Positions 10,987 through 23,915 of a stretch of 64,000 nucleotides of DNA are shown in pieces. Position 1 is the stretch's first letter, and each line of letters begins with the position of its first letter. The notes below the pieces were generated by a model. That model was not told where the DNA came from. It ran no database searches and saw only the letters and a list, made by a program, of their open reading frames with translations. This DNA is from Rhineura floridana. Its lineage: Eukaryota > Chordata > Lepidosauria > Squamata > Rhineuridae. The DNA lies in NCBI RefSeq assembly GCF_030035675.1, contig NC_084482.1, forward strand, positions 232,223,943-232,287,942. The letters are read 5' to 3'. Made by a program: the position numbers and the translations under genes.

Positions 10987-11470
10987 TTGCAGCATTTGGG
11001 GCTTTTTAGTTTAGAGAAAAGGTGAGTCAGAGACTACATTATAGAAGTGCAATAATTGTGCATGGCATTGAGAAAGTGGATAAGAGAGGTTTTCTCCTTC
11101 ATAACGCTAGAACTCATGGCCATCTGATGAAGTTGAAACTTGGAAGATTCAGGTCAGATGAGAGAAAGTCCTTCTTCACACAGGGCATAGTTAAGCAATG
11201 GGATTCGCTCCCACAAGAGGCAGTGATGGCCCCCAACTTGGATGGCTTTAAAAGAGGATTAGACAAATTCATGGAAGATTAAGGCAGTCAGTGGTTACTG
11301 GCCGTGATGACTACACTCTGCCTCCATGGTGGGAGGTTGCTGGAAACTGCAGAAAGGGATTGTGCTCACTGTGGGCTTCCCATTGGGGGCATCTGGTTGG
11401 CCACTGTGAGAACGGGAAACTGGACCAGAGGGGCCCCCTTTGGCCGGATCCAGCTTCAGAGGTCTTAAGG
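10987..11470 (+). mobile_element. CR1/L3-type LINE 3' end
   Basis: The plus strand encodes the C-terminus of the second CR1-type family: HGIEKVDKRGF, KLKLGRFRSDERKSFF, LDGFKRGLDKFMED. It matches the minus-strand copy at 16318-18748. The 3' UTR follows. Confidence 0.85.
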
Positions 11471-11703
11471 AGGGACATGGGTGATGCCACTCCAATTTCA
11501 GTGATCATGGGCAGAGGGAGGTATAGCCAAGGGGAGGAGGTGAATTACCATAGAAAACGAGGGCAAGGCTACCTACGCCTCGTTCCTCCCTCTCACCTCT
11601 CATGGATGGGTTCCTCATTGCACATCAGCTGTGCCCACTGGCCTGTGTGTGTTGTTTAATGCCAGACTGTTACACAAGAAGACCACACTCATCCATGATT
11701 TGA

Positions 11704-12258
11704 ATCAGAGAATCATAGAATAGTAGAGTTGGGAGGGGCCTATAAGGCCATCAAAGCATTCCCAACAGATGGCTGCCCAGCTGCCTCTTGAATGCCTCCT
11801 GTGTCAGAGAGCCCACTACCTCTCTAGGTAGTTGGTTCCGTTGTCGTATGGCTCTAACAGTTAGGAAGTTTTTCCTGATGTCCAGTCGAAATCTGGCTTC
11901 CTGCAACTTGAGCCCATTATTCCATGTCCTGCACTCTGGGATGATCGAAAAGAGATCCTGGCCCTCCTCTATGTACCTTTCATGTACTTGAAGAGTACTA
12001 TCATATCTCCCCTCAGTCTTCTCTTCTCCAGGCTAAACATGCCCAGTTCTTTCAGTCTCTCCTCATTGGGCTTTGTTTCCAGTCCCCTGATCATCCTTGT
12101 TGCCCTCCACTGAACCTGTTCCAGTTTGTCCGCATCCTTCTTGAAGTGCGGAGACCACACTCAAGATGAGGCCTAACCAGTGCTGAATAGAGGGGAACTA
12201 ATACTTCACGTGATTTGGAAACTATACTTCTGTTAATGCAGCCTAATATAGCATTTGA
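11704..12258 (-). mobile_element. CR1 LINE 3' end
   Basis: The minus strand carries the CR1 3' terminus (tctatgattct tail at 11704-11720) and the RT C-terminal frame ([40 protein letters not shown]). It is truncated at 12258, where L2 begins. Confidence 0.88.
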
Positions 12259-14730
12259 TCATGGATGATCAAATTTGATGTGCATTACCGAAACCTGGGT
12301 GGGTGTGCTGGGAGGAGTTGATCTGACCCAGCTTTGCCCACCTGGATACTCAGTGCAACACCAGGACAGGCTACAGAGATGGGGGGAGGGGTTGCTGTGG
12401 TCTACACCTGCACCTGGTGTCGGGCCAAGGAGACAGTAAACTAGGGTTGCTGCTGGTGTACCGCCTGTCATGCTCCCCAGACCCTCCAGGTACTGGGTTC
12501 ATGCATCAGACTCAGACCCCCACCCTTAGGGAAATGAGACTGGAACCAAAAAGCTATTCCTTCACCCTTGCCAAGGCTGTGTACGCTCACAACAACCCTG
12601 CAAGGTAGAAGGTAGGCTGCCACCACCCCTGTATACTGGTCCACTCAGAGCCAGGGGATCTCTGAGCCCAGAAGATATATAAAACCAAGGTCCTAAAAGG
12701 CAAGAGTCACAGTTACACTCCTTGCCAGGCACCTCTGGTTTAACACTTAAAATCCAAGCCTTTAACTTCTTAACCTTCTTTGGTAGTTAGTGACTGAGAT
12801 TGGTCAAGGTACTGAATCCAGAACCACCCCTTCTCTCAATTGAACACACCAGGTTAAATGGAAGTAGCTTTATTAAGATATATAAGTGCACATAACATAT
12901 AGCAGCAAGTAATCCTTTAAGACCATTCACCCAACAGGGGTTTAGGTTCTTACAAGAGAATTCATACACACAACAAGAAAATAACAAACTAACTCACCTA
13001 ACTACTTACACACGAGGTAGTTGGTTGCGTGGCACCTCTCCTAAGAGAGATGGATGTTCAACATAAAGCAATGGAACCAGACATAGGTTGCCTTCCCATA
13101 AGCAACCCCTGGAACCATAAGGCAGAAAGGTTTGGAACTCTGGTGCCAGTCAGCATAGGCAGAGAACAGAGAACAAAGGCTATGGGTCTCTAGCCCTATA
13201 CTTAAGGGAAAAGGATCCTAACGGTCCAAAATTAATTGACCAATCAGGAATTGGCTGATGTAACTTTCTTCTCGATGTTTCTCACATTTTCGCGCCTTCA
13301 GGCCCCCCTCCCAACTGTGTTTTCCAACTGTACAGGCCAAGGATGACCTTGGGTACCAGGCACTTGCTAATCAGCAAAGATAAACAGGTGCAGCTTGTTA
13401 AGGCTTCTCTAACCATCTTCAGCTGGGAAGTGAAACTCAAATTTGCAAATTGGCAAAGGCTTGTCTTTTCTAACTGTAACCGTCTCCCAGAGTCCCTTAC
13501 TGGAGCCAAAGTATTGCTATTAGATTTTTAATAACTCATGACCATTACAGGTTCATGACACCGCCCACCCTGCTGCCCAGCAGCTTCTCTGACTGAGCTG
13601 GCGGAGGCCATCTTGGCTGTGGTGTTGCAGGAGCCCAGAATTATAGTCCTGGGTGATTTCAGTGTCCATGCGGAGGCTGCCTCTAGTGTTCTGGCTTGGG
13701 ACTTCATGGCCTCCATGACGACTATGCGGCTGTCTCAAGTTGTCACCAGTCCGACACATAGGACCGAATAGATCAGTTTATGAAGCATCAGAACACAGGG
13801 ACAAACCACAGGTGAAAGAGAACTGTAATTGTAGCTGAAGTCAAGCTTTTGAGTCTGGTATTCCCGGGAATCTCTCAAAAAAGGTTGTCCAGTGCAATGT
13901 CTGCTGCAACCTCTTTCAGTTGCAGTTGATGATGTGGACAAGATGCTTGTGACAATGCTAAGTCATGGCTAACGACCATGTGGCTGTCTCAAGTTGTCAC
14001 CGGCCCAACACATAGGCCCAAAACTTCGACTTGGGTTTTGCTCCAGATGGAGGAAGAGGTGGTCTGGAGATGGGGGTAGTGGATGTCACCCTATTGTCAT
14101 TGTCAGACCACTTCCTAGTGAATTTAGACTTATGGCTCCGATCCTTCCCTGCAGGGGTGGTGGACAGCATATGATGGTCTGCCACTGGAGACTAGCTCAC
14201 CCACCCAGGTCTCAACAAATCCTGCGTGGAGACTAATGGAATCCACTGGATTCCTGAATGCCTGGGGGAGTTCCCTGTAGACAGAGCAGGTGACCCTGTT
14301 GAAGCCCTTGTCATGCTGTGGAACAGTGAGGCATGTTGGGCTCTTGACACAGTTGCCCCTGAGTGCCCTCTCCAGCACTGTGGAGCCTGCTTTGCACCTT
14401 GGTCCACCAGTGAGTTAAGGGCAGTGAAACAGGCAGGATGACAGCTAGAGAGCAAGTGGTGAAAGACTTGCTGTGAGGCTGATCTGGCGTGAGTAAAACA
14501 TCATAACCATGCCTACTGTGTGGCAGTGAGGGCGGTGAAGAAGACCCACTTCTCTGCCTCCATCGCATCCTCGAGTAGCCGTCCAGTGGAGCTTTTCTCT
14601 ATTGTCAGGGGTCTGTTGACATCAACTCCAGGAAATGGAGTTTTAGACCCTTCAGAGGCCCACTGTGAATTGTTTGCAAGGCACTTTGACATGATGTCCT
14701 TTGATATCTAACCAGTAGAGATGATTTGGT
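12259..14730 (+). mobile_element. L2 LINE endonuclease region, decayed, with a solo LTR inside
   Basis: The plus strand reads degraded L2 endonuclease sequence: an ITETWV-like motif near 12280, then (after the LTR at 12466-13560) LPSSFSD and IIVLGDF at about 13575-13660, and SDHFLV-like sequence near 14100. The copy has many stops. It also holds an imperfect direct repeat of about 45 bp (see findings). Confidence 0.75.
12466..13560 (-). mobile_element. Solo LTR of an endogenous retrovirus-like element
   Basis: This fossil LTR of 1,095 bp starts TGTCATG and ends CATGACA, with a perfect 5-bp target-site duplication (ccgcc at 12461-12465 and 13561-13565). The minus orientation fits best: a TATA-like stretch near 13195, then AATAAA near 12870. 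No internal coding region or second LTR is present, so it is a solo LTR, probably left by recombination. It inserted into an L2 copy. Family and age cannot be set from one LTR. Confidence 0.75.
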
Positions 14731-14732
14731 GG

Positions 14733-15050
14733 ATGAAGTGGCAGTTATGGAAATTCTGAGGGAAAGTGACCACACCATAGCTGAGTAGCCATACACGCAC
14801 CCTGGACTTCAGGAAAGCTGCATCAGTGATGTTTCCATCAGGAACAAGATCCTAACTGTTAAAACTGTATGACAATGGAACCCATGACCTATGGAAGTGG
14901 TGGGCTCTCCAACCCTGGAGGCCTTCAAGAGGCAGCTGGACAGCCACCTGTTGGGTATGCTTTAATTTGGATTCCTGCTTTGAGCCAGGGGGTTGGACTT
15001 GATGGCTTTATAGGCCCCTTCCAACTCTACTATTCTATGATTCTGTGAAC
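14733..15050 (+). mobile_element. CR1 LINE, internally deleted
   Basis: A piece of the CR1 endonuclease/linker region (ttggtggatgaagt, agtagccatacacgcaccct; 14733-14835) is joined directly to the CR1 3' end (14836-15050, ending tctatgattct). Most of the RT is missing. Confidence 0.8.
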
Positions 15051-15099
15051 TCGAAATGCCCCAGTTGGAGCCATTTGGGCTTCTGAGAGAAGTGGGGGG

Positions 15100-15700
15100 A
15101 GGAGCAACAATTAACATTACTTGGGAAATAAGGGCTCAGGGCCCATTTGTTGAGGGGTTTGTATCTCAACACAAGAGCCTTAAATCTGACTCAGTCAGTA
15201 GTATGTTGGCAGCCAGTACAGAAGTTCAAACAGAGGTGTCACATGCTCTCTGTCCCCATCAGCAGTCCAGCTGTTTTGTCTCTAAACTATGCTGGGATGG
15301 CATCACCCCTTAAACCCAGTCTAAAAATATTGTAAAAAAAAAAAAAAACCCCGAAAGGCCACAATTGAGCTAGGCACGTTACCTTCCCTGGGCAGGGAGT
15401 TCCACAGTTGAGATGCCACTGGGAAAAAGATCCTCCTCTGGTGGGTGGGGTACTCATAACAAGGCATCCTAAGAAGACCTTAACAGATGAGAGAGGCATC
15501 TGTGAGAAGACCATTCTTGGGCTCAGCGTGCTGGCTAGGATGATAAGAGCTGTAATCCAGCTGGAAGCCACCTGACTGAGGAAGGCTGCTTTGGCCCCTA
15601 GACAATGCAGGACTTTAAGGGTGATAGCAGGGCGAGAGCCTGTGCAGTGACCTGTGTGAAGGGGAAAGGCACCAGATGCCTCCAGAGGGAGAGTCTGCAA
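15100..15700 (-). mobile_element. Decayed L2-like LINE fragment
   Basis: Minus-strand similarity to L2 3' regions is visible in blocks such as cagggagttccacagttgag and gagccttaaatctgact. A 16-bp A run lies near 15333. The match is weak and the limits are approximate. Confidence 0.45.
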
Positions 15701-15799
15701 CTGGCAGAAGACTAGGGGTGGGGAGAGTAGATGAGGCCACACTGAGGACTATAAGAGAAGATGAAGAGTTCTTAGACGCTGGAACAACCGCAGCAAAGA

Positions 15800-16311
15800 G
15801 AAGAGGAGACTGCTTTGGAGAGGAACAATGAAGTGGAAGAAACTCCGTGGGAGTGACAGGAGCAGAAGAGCTAGAAGACACCCTTCACCAGTGGAGCTAT
15901 GGAACTGCTTTCAACCACTTGAAGATGAGACTGGAGGACAGCCTGTGGAGAAAGAATTACAGGAGACCCCGTGCAACAACGAGCAAGAGGCTGAAGCTCA
16001 ATCAAGTAGGGACAATGAAACCTTGCCCCACAACAAGAAGAGTACTAGTAGTGGGAGACTCCCTACAACGTGGGATCAAAACCCAAGTATGCCAAGAAGA
16101 TCCGTGGACTTGCCAGGTATGCTGTCTACCAGGAGGACGGATTAGAGATGTGACGAAAGGGTTGCCATCACTCATCAAGCTCACCGACAGGTATCCCTTT
16201 CTATGGGAACAAATGATACTGCCAAACAGAGCTATAAAGAAATCACATCAGACTTTGAAGCTCTGGGAAGGAAATTCAAGGACTTTGGGGCACAGATGGT
16301 TTTCTCATCTA
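15800..16311 (+). mobile_element. CR1 LINE ORF1 fragment (SGNH/esterase-like domain)
   Basis: A plus-strand frame (15847-16317) contains RRVLVVGDSLQRGIKTQVC and CQVCCLPGGRIRDVTKGLPS. The VVGDSL block is the GDS-type nucleophile motif of the esterase-like ORF1 protein of CR1 elements. The copy is cut at about 16312 by a minus-strand CR1. It is the only ORF1 piece recognised in the window. Confidence 0.72.
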
Positions 16312-16317
16312 TCATAA

Positions 16318-18748
16318 GAACATAAGAACATAAGAAGAGCCGGCTGGATCAGGCCAGCGGCCCATCTAGTCCAGCATCCTGTTCTCACAGTGGCCAACCA
16401 GGTGCCTGGGGGAAGCCCGCAAGCAGGACCCGAGTGCAAGAACACTCTCCCCTCCTGAGGCTTCCGGCAACTGGTTTTCAGAAGCATGCTGCCTCTGACT
16501 AGGGTGGCAGAGCACAGCCATCATGGCTAGTAGCCATTGATAGCCCTGTCCTCCATGAATTTGTCTAATCTTCTTTTAAAGCCGTCCAAGCTGGTGGCCA
16601 TTACTGCATCTTGTGGGAGCAAATTCCATAGTTTAACTATGCGCTGAGTAAAGAAGTACTTCCTTTTGTCTGTCCTGAATCTTCCAACATTCAGCTTCTT
16701 TGAATGTCCACAAGTTCTAGTATTATGAGAGAGGGAGAAGAACTTTTCTCTATCCACTTTCTCAATGCCATGCATAATTTTATACACTTCTATCATGTCT
16801 CCTCTGACCCGCCTTTTCTCTAAACTAAAAAGCCCCAAATGCTGCAACCTTTCCTCGTAAGGGAGTCGCTCCATCCCCTTGATCATTCTGGTTGCCCTCT
16901 TCTGAACCTTTTCCAACTCTATAATATCCTTTTTGAGATGAGGCGACCAGAACTGTACACAGTATTCCAAATGCGGCCGCACCATAGATTTATACAACGG
17001 CATTATGATATCGGCTGTTTTATTTTCAATACCTTTCCTAATTATTGCTAGCATGGAATTTGCCTTTTTCACAGCTGCCGCACACTGGGTCGACATTTTC
17101 ATCGTGCTGTCCACTACAACCCCGAGGTCTCTCTCCTGGTCGGTCACCGCCAGTTCAGACCCCATGAGCGTATATGTGAAATTAAGATTTTTTGCTCCAA
17201 TATGCATAATTTTACACTTGTTTATATTGAATTGCATTTGCCATTTTTCCGCCCATTCACTCAGTTTGGAGAGGTCTTTTTGGAGCTCTTCGCAATCCCT
17301 TTTTTTTTAACAACCCTGAACAATTTAGTGTCGTCAGCAAACTTGGCCACTTCACTGCTCACTCCTAATTCTAGGTCATTAATGAACAAGTTGAAAAGTA
17401 CAGGTCCCAATACCGATCCTTGAGGGACTCCACTTTCTACAGCCCTCCATTGGGAGAACTGTCCGTTTATTCCTACTCTCTGCTTTCTGCTTCTTAACCA
17501 ATTCCTTATCCACAAGAGGACCTCTCCTCTTATTCCATGACTGCTAAGCTTCCTCAGAAGTCTTTGGTGAGGTACCTTGTCAAATGCTTTTTGAAAGTCT
17601 AAGTACACTATGTCCACTGGATCACCTCTATCTATATGCTTGTTGACACTCTCAAAGAATTCTAATAGGTTACTGAGACAGGACTTTCCCTTGCAGAAGC
17701 CATGCTGGCTCTGCTTCAGCAAAGCTTGTTCTTCTATGTGCTTAGTTAATCTAGCTTTAATCATACTTTCTACCAGTTTTCCAGGGACAGAAGTTAAGCT
17801 AACTGGCCTGTAATTTCCGGGATCCCCTCTGGATCCCTTTTTGAAGATTGGCGTTACATTTGCCACTTTCCAGTCCTCAGGCACGGAGGAGGACCCGAGG
17901 GACAAGTTACATATTTTAGTTAGCAGATCAGCAATTTCACCGTTGAGTTCTTTGAGAACTCTTGGGTGGATGCCATCCGGGCCCGGTGATTTGTCAGTTT
18001 TTATATTGTCCATTAAGCTTAGAACTTCCTCTCTCGTTACCACTATTTGTCTCAGTTCCTCAGAATCCTTTCCTGCAAATGTTAGTTCAGGTTCAGGGAT
18101 CTGCCCTATATCTTCCACTGTGAAGACAGATGCAAAGAATTCATTTAGCTTCTCTGCAATCTCCTTATAATTCTTTAATACACCTTTGACTCCCTTATCA
18201 TCCAAGGGTCCAATTGTCTCCCTAGATGGTCTCCTGCTTTGAATGTATTTATAGAATTTTTTGTTGTTGGTTTTTATGTTCTTAGCAATGTGCTCCTCAA
18301 ATTCTTTTTTAGCATCCCTTGTCGTCTTCTTGCATTTCTTTTGCCAGAGTTTGTGTTCTTTTTTATTTTCTTCATTCGGACAAGACTTTCATTTTCTGAA
18401 GGAAGACTTTTTGCCTCTAAGAGCTTCCTTGACTTTGCTCGTTAACCATGCTGGCATCTTCTTGGCCCTGGCGGTACCTTTTCTGATCTGCGGTATGCAC
18501 TCCAGTTGAGCTTCTAATATAGTGTTTTTAAACAACTTCCAAGCATTTTCGAGTGATGTGACCCTCTGGACTTTGTTTTTCAGCTTTCTTTTTACCAATC
18601 CCCTCATTTTTGTGAAGTTTCCTCTTTTGAAGTCAAATGTGACCGTGTTGGATTTTCTTGGCAATTGGCCAGTTACATGTATGTTTAATTTAATAACACT
18701 GTGGTCACTGCTCCCAATCGGTTCAACAACACTTACATCTTGCACCAG
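16318..18748 (-). mobile_element. CR1/L3-type LINE, 2.4 kb, nearly whole RT
   Basis: The minus strand reads, from the right: the end of the endonuclease (EPIGSSDHSVIKLNI), the RT start ([20 protein letters not shown]), RT core ([20 protein letters not shown]-like, [29 protein letters not shown]) and C-terminus (LGRF-like NVGRFRTDKRKYFFTQRIVK). The 3' end is an 8-bp repeat (agaacata) at 16318-16340. Two long open frames (17261-18205 and 16527-17237) are separated by a short break near 17250. Confidence 0.93.
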
Positions 18749-18754
18749 GTTCCG

Positions 18755-18872
18755 GTCCCCACTGAGGACCTGAACTTACAAGATGTGAACAGGGTGGTTC
18801 ATGACAGATGCTGTTGGAGGTCACTGATTCATAGGGTCGCCATAAGTTGTAGTCGACTTGGAGGCACATAAC
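18755..18872 (+). mobile_element. BovB LINE 3' tail fragment
   Basis: It reads gaacagggtggttcatgaca and cataagttgtagtcgacttg, matching the reverse complement of the BovB 3' end at 33297-33805. It lies between a minus-strand CR1 and a plus-strand CR1. Confidence 0.8.
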
Positions 18873-19914
18873 CACAATCACAGAATTGCAGCTGTCAGGG
18901 AGGCTAAAGCTGAGAATGAGCTGTTGGCGAGGGATGCTAAAAGCAACAAAAAAACTTTCTTCAGGTATGTCCATAGTAAAAGAAAGAGAAAAGACATGGT
19001 GGCACAGCTACTCAATGAGGATGGCAAAATGTTAACAGATGACAAAGAAAAGGCATAACTGCTCAGTTCCTATTTTGGCTCTGTCTTCTCCCAAAGAAGG
19101 GTCTATGACCCTCCTGGGAAACATGAAGTGGAAGGGGCAGGATTGGATCTTGAGATTGATAGACAAATGGTCAAGGAATACCTAATCACTTTGAAAGAGT
19201 TCAAATCAGCACCCTAGAGTATTGAAGGAACTGGCTGAAGAACTCTCAGAACTGGTATTATCTTTGCAAAATCATGGAAGACTGGTGAAGTGCTGGAGGA
19301 GGGCTAATGTTGTCCCCATGTTCAAAAAGGGCAAAAAGGAGCAACCTGGGAACTACAATCAACCTCACATCAATCCCTGGAAAAACTCTGGAGCAGATTA
19401 TAAAGCAGTCAATCTGTAAGCACCTTGAAAGCAATGGAGTCATTACTAGGAGCCAACATGGATTTATGAAGAACAAATCCTGCCAAACTAATCTTACCTT
19501 GTTTTTGATCGGGTAACCTCCCTTGTAGACTGTGGGAATGCTGTGGACATAATATACCTCAACTTCAGCAAAGCTTTTGACAAAGTGCCCCATGATATTC
19601 TGATTAGCAAGCTAGCTAAATGTGGGCTGGATGGAACAACCATCAGGTGGATCTACAGTTGGATCCAGAATCGTACTCAAAGAGTGCTTATCAATGGTTC
19701 CTTCTCAAACTGGGCGATAGTAACGAGTGGGGTACCACAAGGCTTGGTCCTGGGCCCAGTGCTCTTTAACATTTTTATTAATGACTTGGATGAGGAGATA
19801 CAAAGCATGCTTATCAAATTTGCAGATGATACAAAATTGGGGGTCACAGCTAACACCGTGGAAGACAGAAACAAAATTCAAAGGGACCTTGATAGGCTGG
19901 AGCATTGGGCTGGG

Positions 19915-20117
19915 AAGGAACTTCTTGACAGTAAGGGCAGTTCGGCAATGGAACCGACTGTCTAGGGAGGTGGTGGGATCCCCTTCGCTGGATGTCTTCA
20001 AGCAGAGGCTGGACAGCTATCTGCGGGAGATGCTCTAGCTGTGGATTTCCTGCTGTGAGCAGGGGGTTGGACTCGATGGCCTATAAGGCCCCTTCCAACT
20101 ATGATTCTATGATTCTA
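19915..20117 (+). mobile_element. Short CR1 3' end inserted within another CR1
   Basis: It starts gaaggaacttcttgacagta and ends tatgattctatgattct. The host CR1 frame resumes at 20118 (cagaatgaaattcaacaggg). It belongs to a CR1 subfamily different from its host. Confidence 0.82.
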
Positions 20118-20582
20118 AAACAACAGAATGAAATTCAACAGGGATAAATGCAGAGTTCTACACTTAGGAAAAAGAAACCAATGCACAGTTATAAGATGGG
20201 GGATATTTGGCTCAGCAATACTACATACGAGAAGGATCTTGGAATTGTCATTGATCACAAGCTGAATATGTGCCAACAGTGTGATGTGGCTGCAAAAAAG
20301 GCAAATGCTATATTAGGCTGCATTAACAGAAGTATAGTTTCCAAACTGCGTGAAGTATTAATTCCCCTCTATTCAGCACTGGTTAGGCCTCATCTTGAAT
20401 ACCGCTTCCAGTTCTGGTCTCCACACTTCAAGAAAGATGCAGACAAACTGGAACAGGTTCAGAGGAAGGCAACAAAGATGATCAGGGGACTGGAAACAAA
20501 GCCCTATGAGGAGAGGCTGAAAGAACTGGGCATGTTTAACCTGGAGAAGACTGAGGGGAGATATGATAGCACTCTTCAAGTA

Positions 20583-20809
20583 CAGTATGGCCCTGCTTTA
20601 CAGCGCTTCGCTTTACAGCGCTTTGCTAATGCTGCTGTCTCAATTAGACGCAATGAGGCTAAAGCCCCACTCATAAGGCACTTGTACCGCTTTTACAGCG
20701 GTTTTCGGGTGTTGCGCACCATTCTATTCAGTGAGTTCCGCTTTTCAGCGGTTTTCGCTTTTCAGTGGGGGTCCGGAACGTAACCCACCATATGAGTGGG
20801 GCCCTACTG
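20583..20809. mobile_element. Tc1/mariner (Tigger-like) MITE
   Basis: This 227-bp element has inverted ends (CAGTATGGCCC left; GGGCCCTACTG right, i.e. CAGTAGGGCCC) and a TA duplication at 20581-20582 and 20810-20811. It lies in the CR1 sequence cttcaag-TA-catg. The interior repeats ctttacagcgctt-like units. CAGT ends with TA target sites fit the mariner/pogo group. Confidence 0.85.
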
Positions 20810-21130
20810 TACATGTAAGGTTGTCACACAGAGGAGGGCCGGGATCTCTTCTCGATCGTCCCAGAGTGCAGGACATGGAATAATGGACTCAAGTTGTAGG
20901 AAGCCAGATTTCGACTGAACATGAGGAAAAACCTCCTAAGTGTTAGAGCCACACAACAGTGGAATCAATTACCTGGAGAGGTAGTGGGCTCTCTGGCATT
21001 GGAGGCCTTCAAGAGGCAGCTGGACAGCCATCTGTCGGGAATGCTCTGATTTGGATTCCTGCATTGAGGAGGGGGTTGGACTTGATGGCCTTATAGGCCC
21101 CTTCCAACTCTACTATTCTATGATTCTATT

Positions 21131-21548
<418 letters not shown>

Positions 21549-21696
21549 TAGACTAGAAGGCAAACCACCAACACACTCCATCACCAGCGCAGATGTTTAG
21601 GACTAAGGCTCCTAGAATTGTACACCAGACCAACTATGCCTATCATACTTTGTACTAATTGGTCCAGAATGCAAACATCCTGATCCAACACTAATT

Positions 21697-21983
21697 GTTG
21701 TAAACCGCCTAGACAGCTTTGGCTATGGGGTGGTATACAAATGCAATAAACAAAGAAACAAACGTGCCTTTCAAGTAGAGACCTCATCCCAATGTATGTC
21801 TGTGTTGGAATTGCTTTTTTAAATGCTTTGAAATATTTTTTTAAAGATGTTTTGTTTTAATATGTTTTAAAGTCTTTTGTTCTTAAGATGGTTTAGAGTG
21901 TGTTCAGTGTTTTTCTTTGCAGCCCTGGGCTCCTTCCAGGAGGAAGGGCAGGATATAAATTTAATAAACAAATAAGCAAATAA
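21697..21983 (+). mobile_element. L2 LINE 3' ends, two abutting tails
   Basis: The first tail is gtaaaccgcctagacagctt through gcaataaacaaagaaac (21697-21765). The second is a longer L2 3' UTR ending ggaggaagggcaggatataa and an aataaacaaataa run (21771-21983). Confidence 0.8.
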
Positions 21984-22057
21984 GAAATGGTCATTGGAGA
22001 CCAGTGGCAACCAGTGAAGCCTCTTGCAAAAGCCATCCAATGAGCAGTGAGTCTGGC
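21984..22057 (+). repeat. 73-bp flank shared with a second L2 3' end
   Basis: The sequence from aaatggtcattgg to gagtctggc directly follows an L2 tail. It recurs reversed at 55596-55668, again directly after an L2 3' tail, with 4 mismatches in 73 bp. Confidence 0.75.
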
Positions 22058-23915
22058 CTCTCCAGGCAGGAAGTTACACCTTTACTCGCTTTCCCACTTC
22101 TAACCCTGACCCTGTTCCCCAGTGGGATGTCTGCCTAACCTTATTTGCAAACTCCAATCTTCCCAGCTCTCACAGGAGCAAAGGAGACGGGAGTTTGCAG
22201 TAGCCCACAGCAAGTTGGGCGCGCGCGCGCTAATTTAGCGCTATTTTCAGAGCCTCCCCTGAACCTCGACGTCCGATTCCCTCCCTTCCCTCCTCCCGGG
22301 GCAACCCAGTAGTCGCCGCAGGTGGCCTGGAGGGCTGCGGGGAGGGGGGGTCAGCATGGCAGAGAGGCTCCGCCTGGGGGCTCCCGAAACACCTCGCGCA
22401 GTATCCAGAGCGGTCTTCATCCACTAAACTAGTCCTGAAGCTGGGCTGGAACGGGGTCGGCTCCCGCCCGTCTAATCCACAAGAATCTGAAGCTGGCTGA
22501 GCCCCCTCCCCATTTACTCTTTCGCGTGACCCCCACGAGGAAAATCCTTATGGATCTGAGGCAGCCTCACCGCTGTCCACGCGCGCGAGCCTGTCCCGGC
22601 GGGGGTGACACAAACGCCCCACGGGGCTGCCGGCGAGCAAATGCTCACCGCTTGCACAGCAGCGTGTGTGGCTTTTTGGGTGGGAGGGAGCGCTTGAAGT
22701 GGCCGTGGTACAGCACCGGTGGAAGGGGCGTGTATTGCGATGTGGGCAGTGGAGTGAGAGGGGCCCCGGAGGCGCTAAGCAGGAGTCTCCGTTCTTCCCG
22801 TCTGTAAAATTAGCCTGTTAACGTCCTGCCGCTCGCGATTGCTGTGAGGATACGGGGAGGGGAGACGCGGAAGGTCAGCCTCTTGAACGGCCGGCCGCTT
22901 TTTTTCTGCTCAGCAATGCAGCCCCGGGGACCGACCGCGAGCGAAGGCGATTTGCTCTTGCTACGGTTCCGGCGGCCTCCGCTCTGCGCCGCCAACTAAA
23001 GACGCCGAGCATCCGGAAGGGGCCTGGCTCAGCCGCGCCTTTTCGACGGGGCGGCCGCCGCCACACACGCCTGTCCTCGGTTTCTGTGCCGGGGAGGGGG
23101 GGGCGGCGGCTGTGCAGAGCAGTGGCGTGATTAGGACGACTGGCGGGGAGGGACACCACGTGGAGAGGGAGACAAGGAGACCCCCGCCCAAAAAAGACCA
23201 CACACAGTCTTCTCACATTCAAGGTTGTGTAAACGGAAGACGTTCCCTAGAAATTGCAACGGGGGGGTGTCGCGTGACGGGTCTGGGGGGGAGATCAGAA
23301 TTGAGGGGCTGGTGGAGGGGGGACCCCCGATGGATCTGGCACGGGGGGGAAGGCACAGCGGACCGCCGCTCCATGACCGCCCCCGCCACCTGCCCTCCGC
23401 ACGTGCTCTGCCTGCCTCTGCTTAAAGGGGAGGCTTCGCCTTTTTTGCCCTCCGCAACCGCGGCGCCCCCTCCCCCAACTGCAGCAGCTGCGGGCGGGCG
23501 CCTTTAAGAGTGGGCAGCGCTCCTGCGACGCCGCTGCGCTGCTGCTGCTGCTCTGAGCGGCCGGCCGGGCTGTGATGCTGCCGCGGCTGCCGGAGGCGGC
23601 GGAGGAGGCGGCGGCGGTGAGAAGGCGAGGACGCAGGCAAGGCGAGGACGAAGGCAGCAGCGAGCGGGAGCGCCCGCCAGCCGCAGCGTCGGCGCCTTCT
23701 CCGAGCACCCTCCGCCCGCGCCTCTCCCTGCATCAGCACCGAAGAAAGAGGGTGCAGAGCCGGCGGGCGGGGGCGCAGTGCGGGCGACCGGGCGGCGGAG
23801 GGAGGGACGGTGCGGGGGAGGCAGGCCCGGCAGCCCCCCGCCCGCCGCCGCCTCCTCCTCCCGTGTCTGCTCCGCGTCCCCCGCCGGGCCGGCCGTTCCC
23901 CTCCCCGGCTGGTCC

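Larger units (their letters stand above)
18880..21130 (+). mobile_element. CR1 LINE, ORF2 linker through 3' end, with two insertions
   Basis: The plus strand reads [69 protein letters not shown] and then [20 protein letters not shown]. It ends attctatgattct at 21130. A separate CR1 3' end (19915-20117) and a mariner-like MITE (20583-20809) interrupt it. Several stops and frameshifts are present. Confidence 0.92.

Noticed and set aside
16527-18205. Long RT-encoding frames as possible host genes
   Set aside because: RT motifs, 3' repeat tails and multiple copies identify them as CR1 LINEs.
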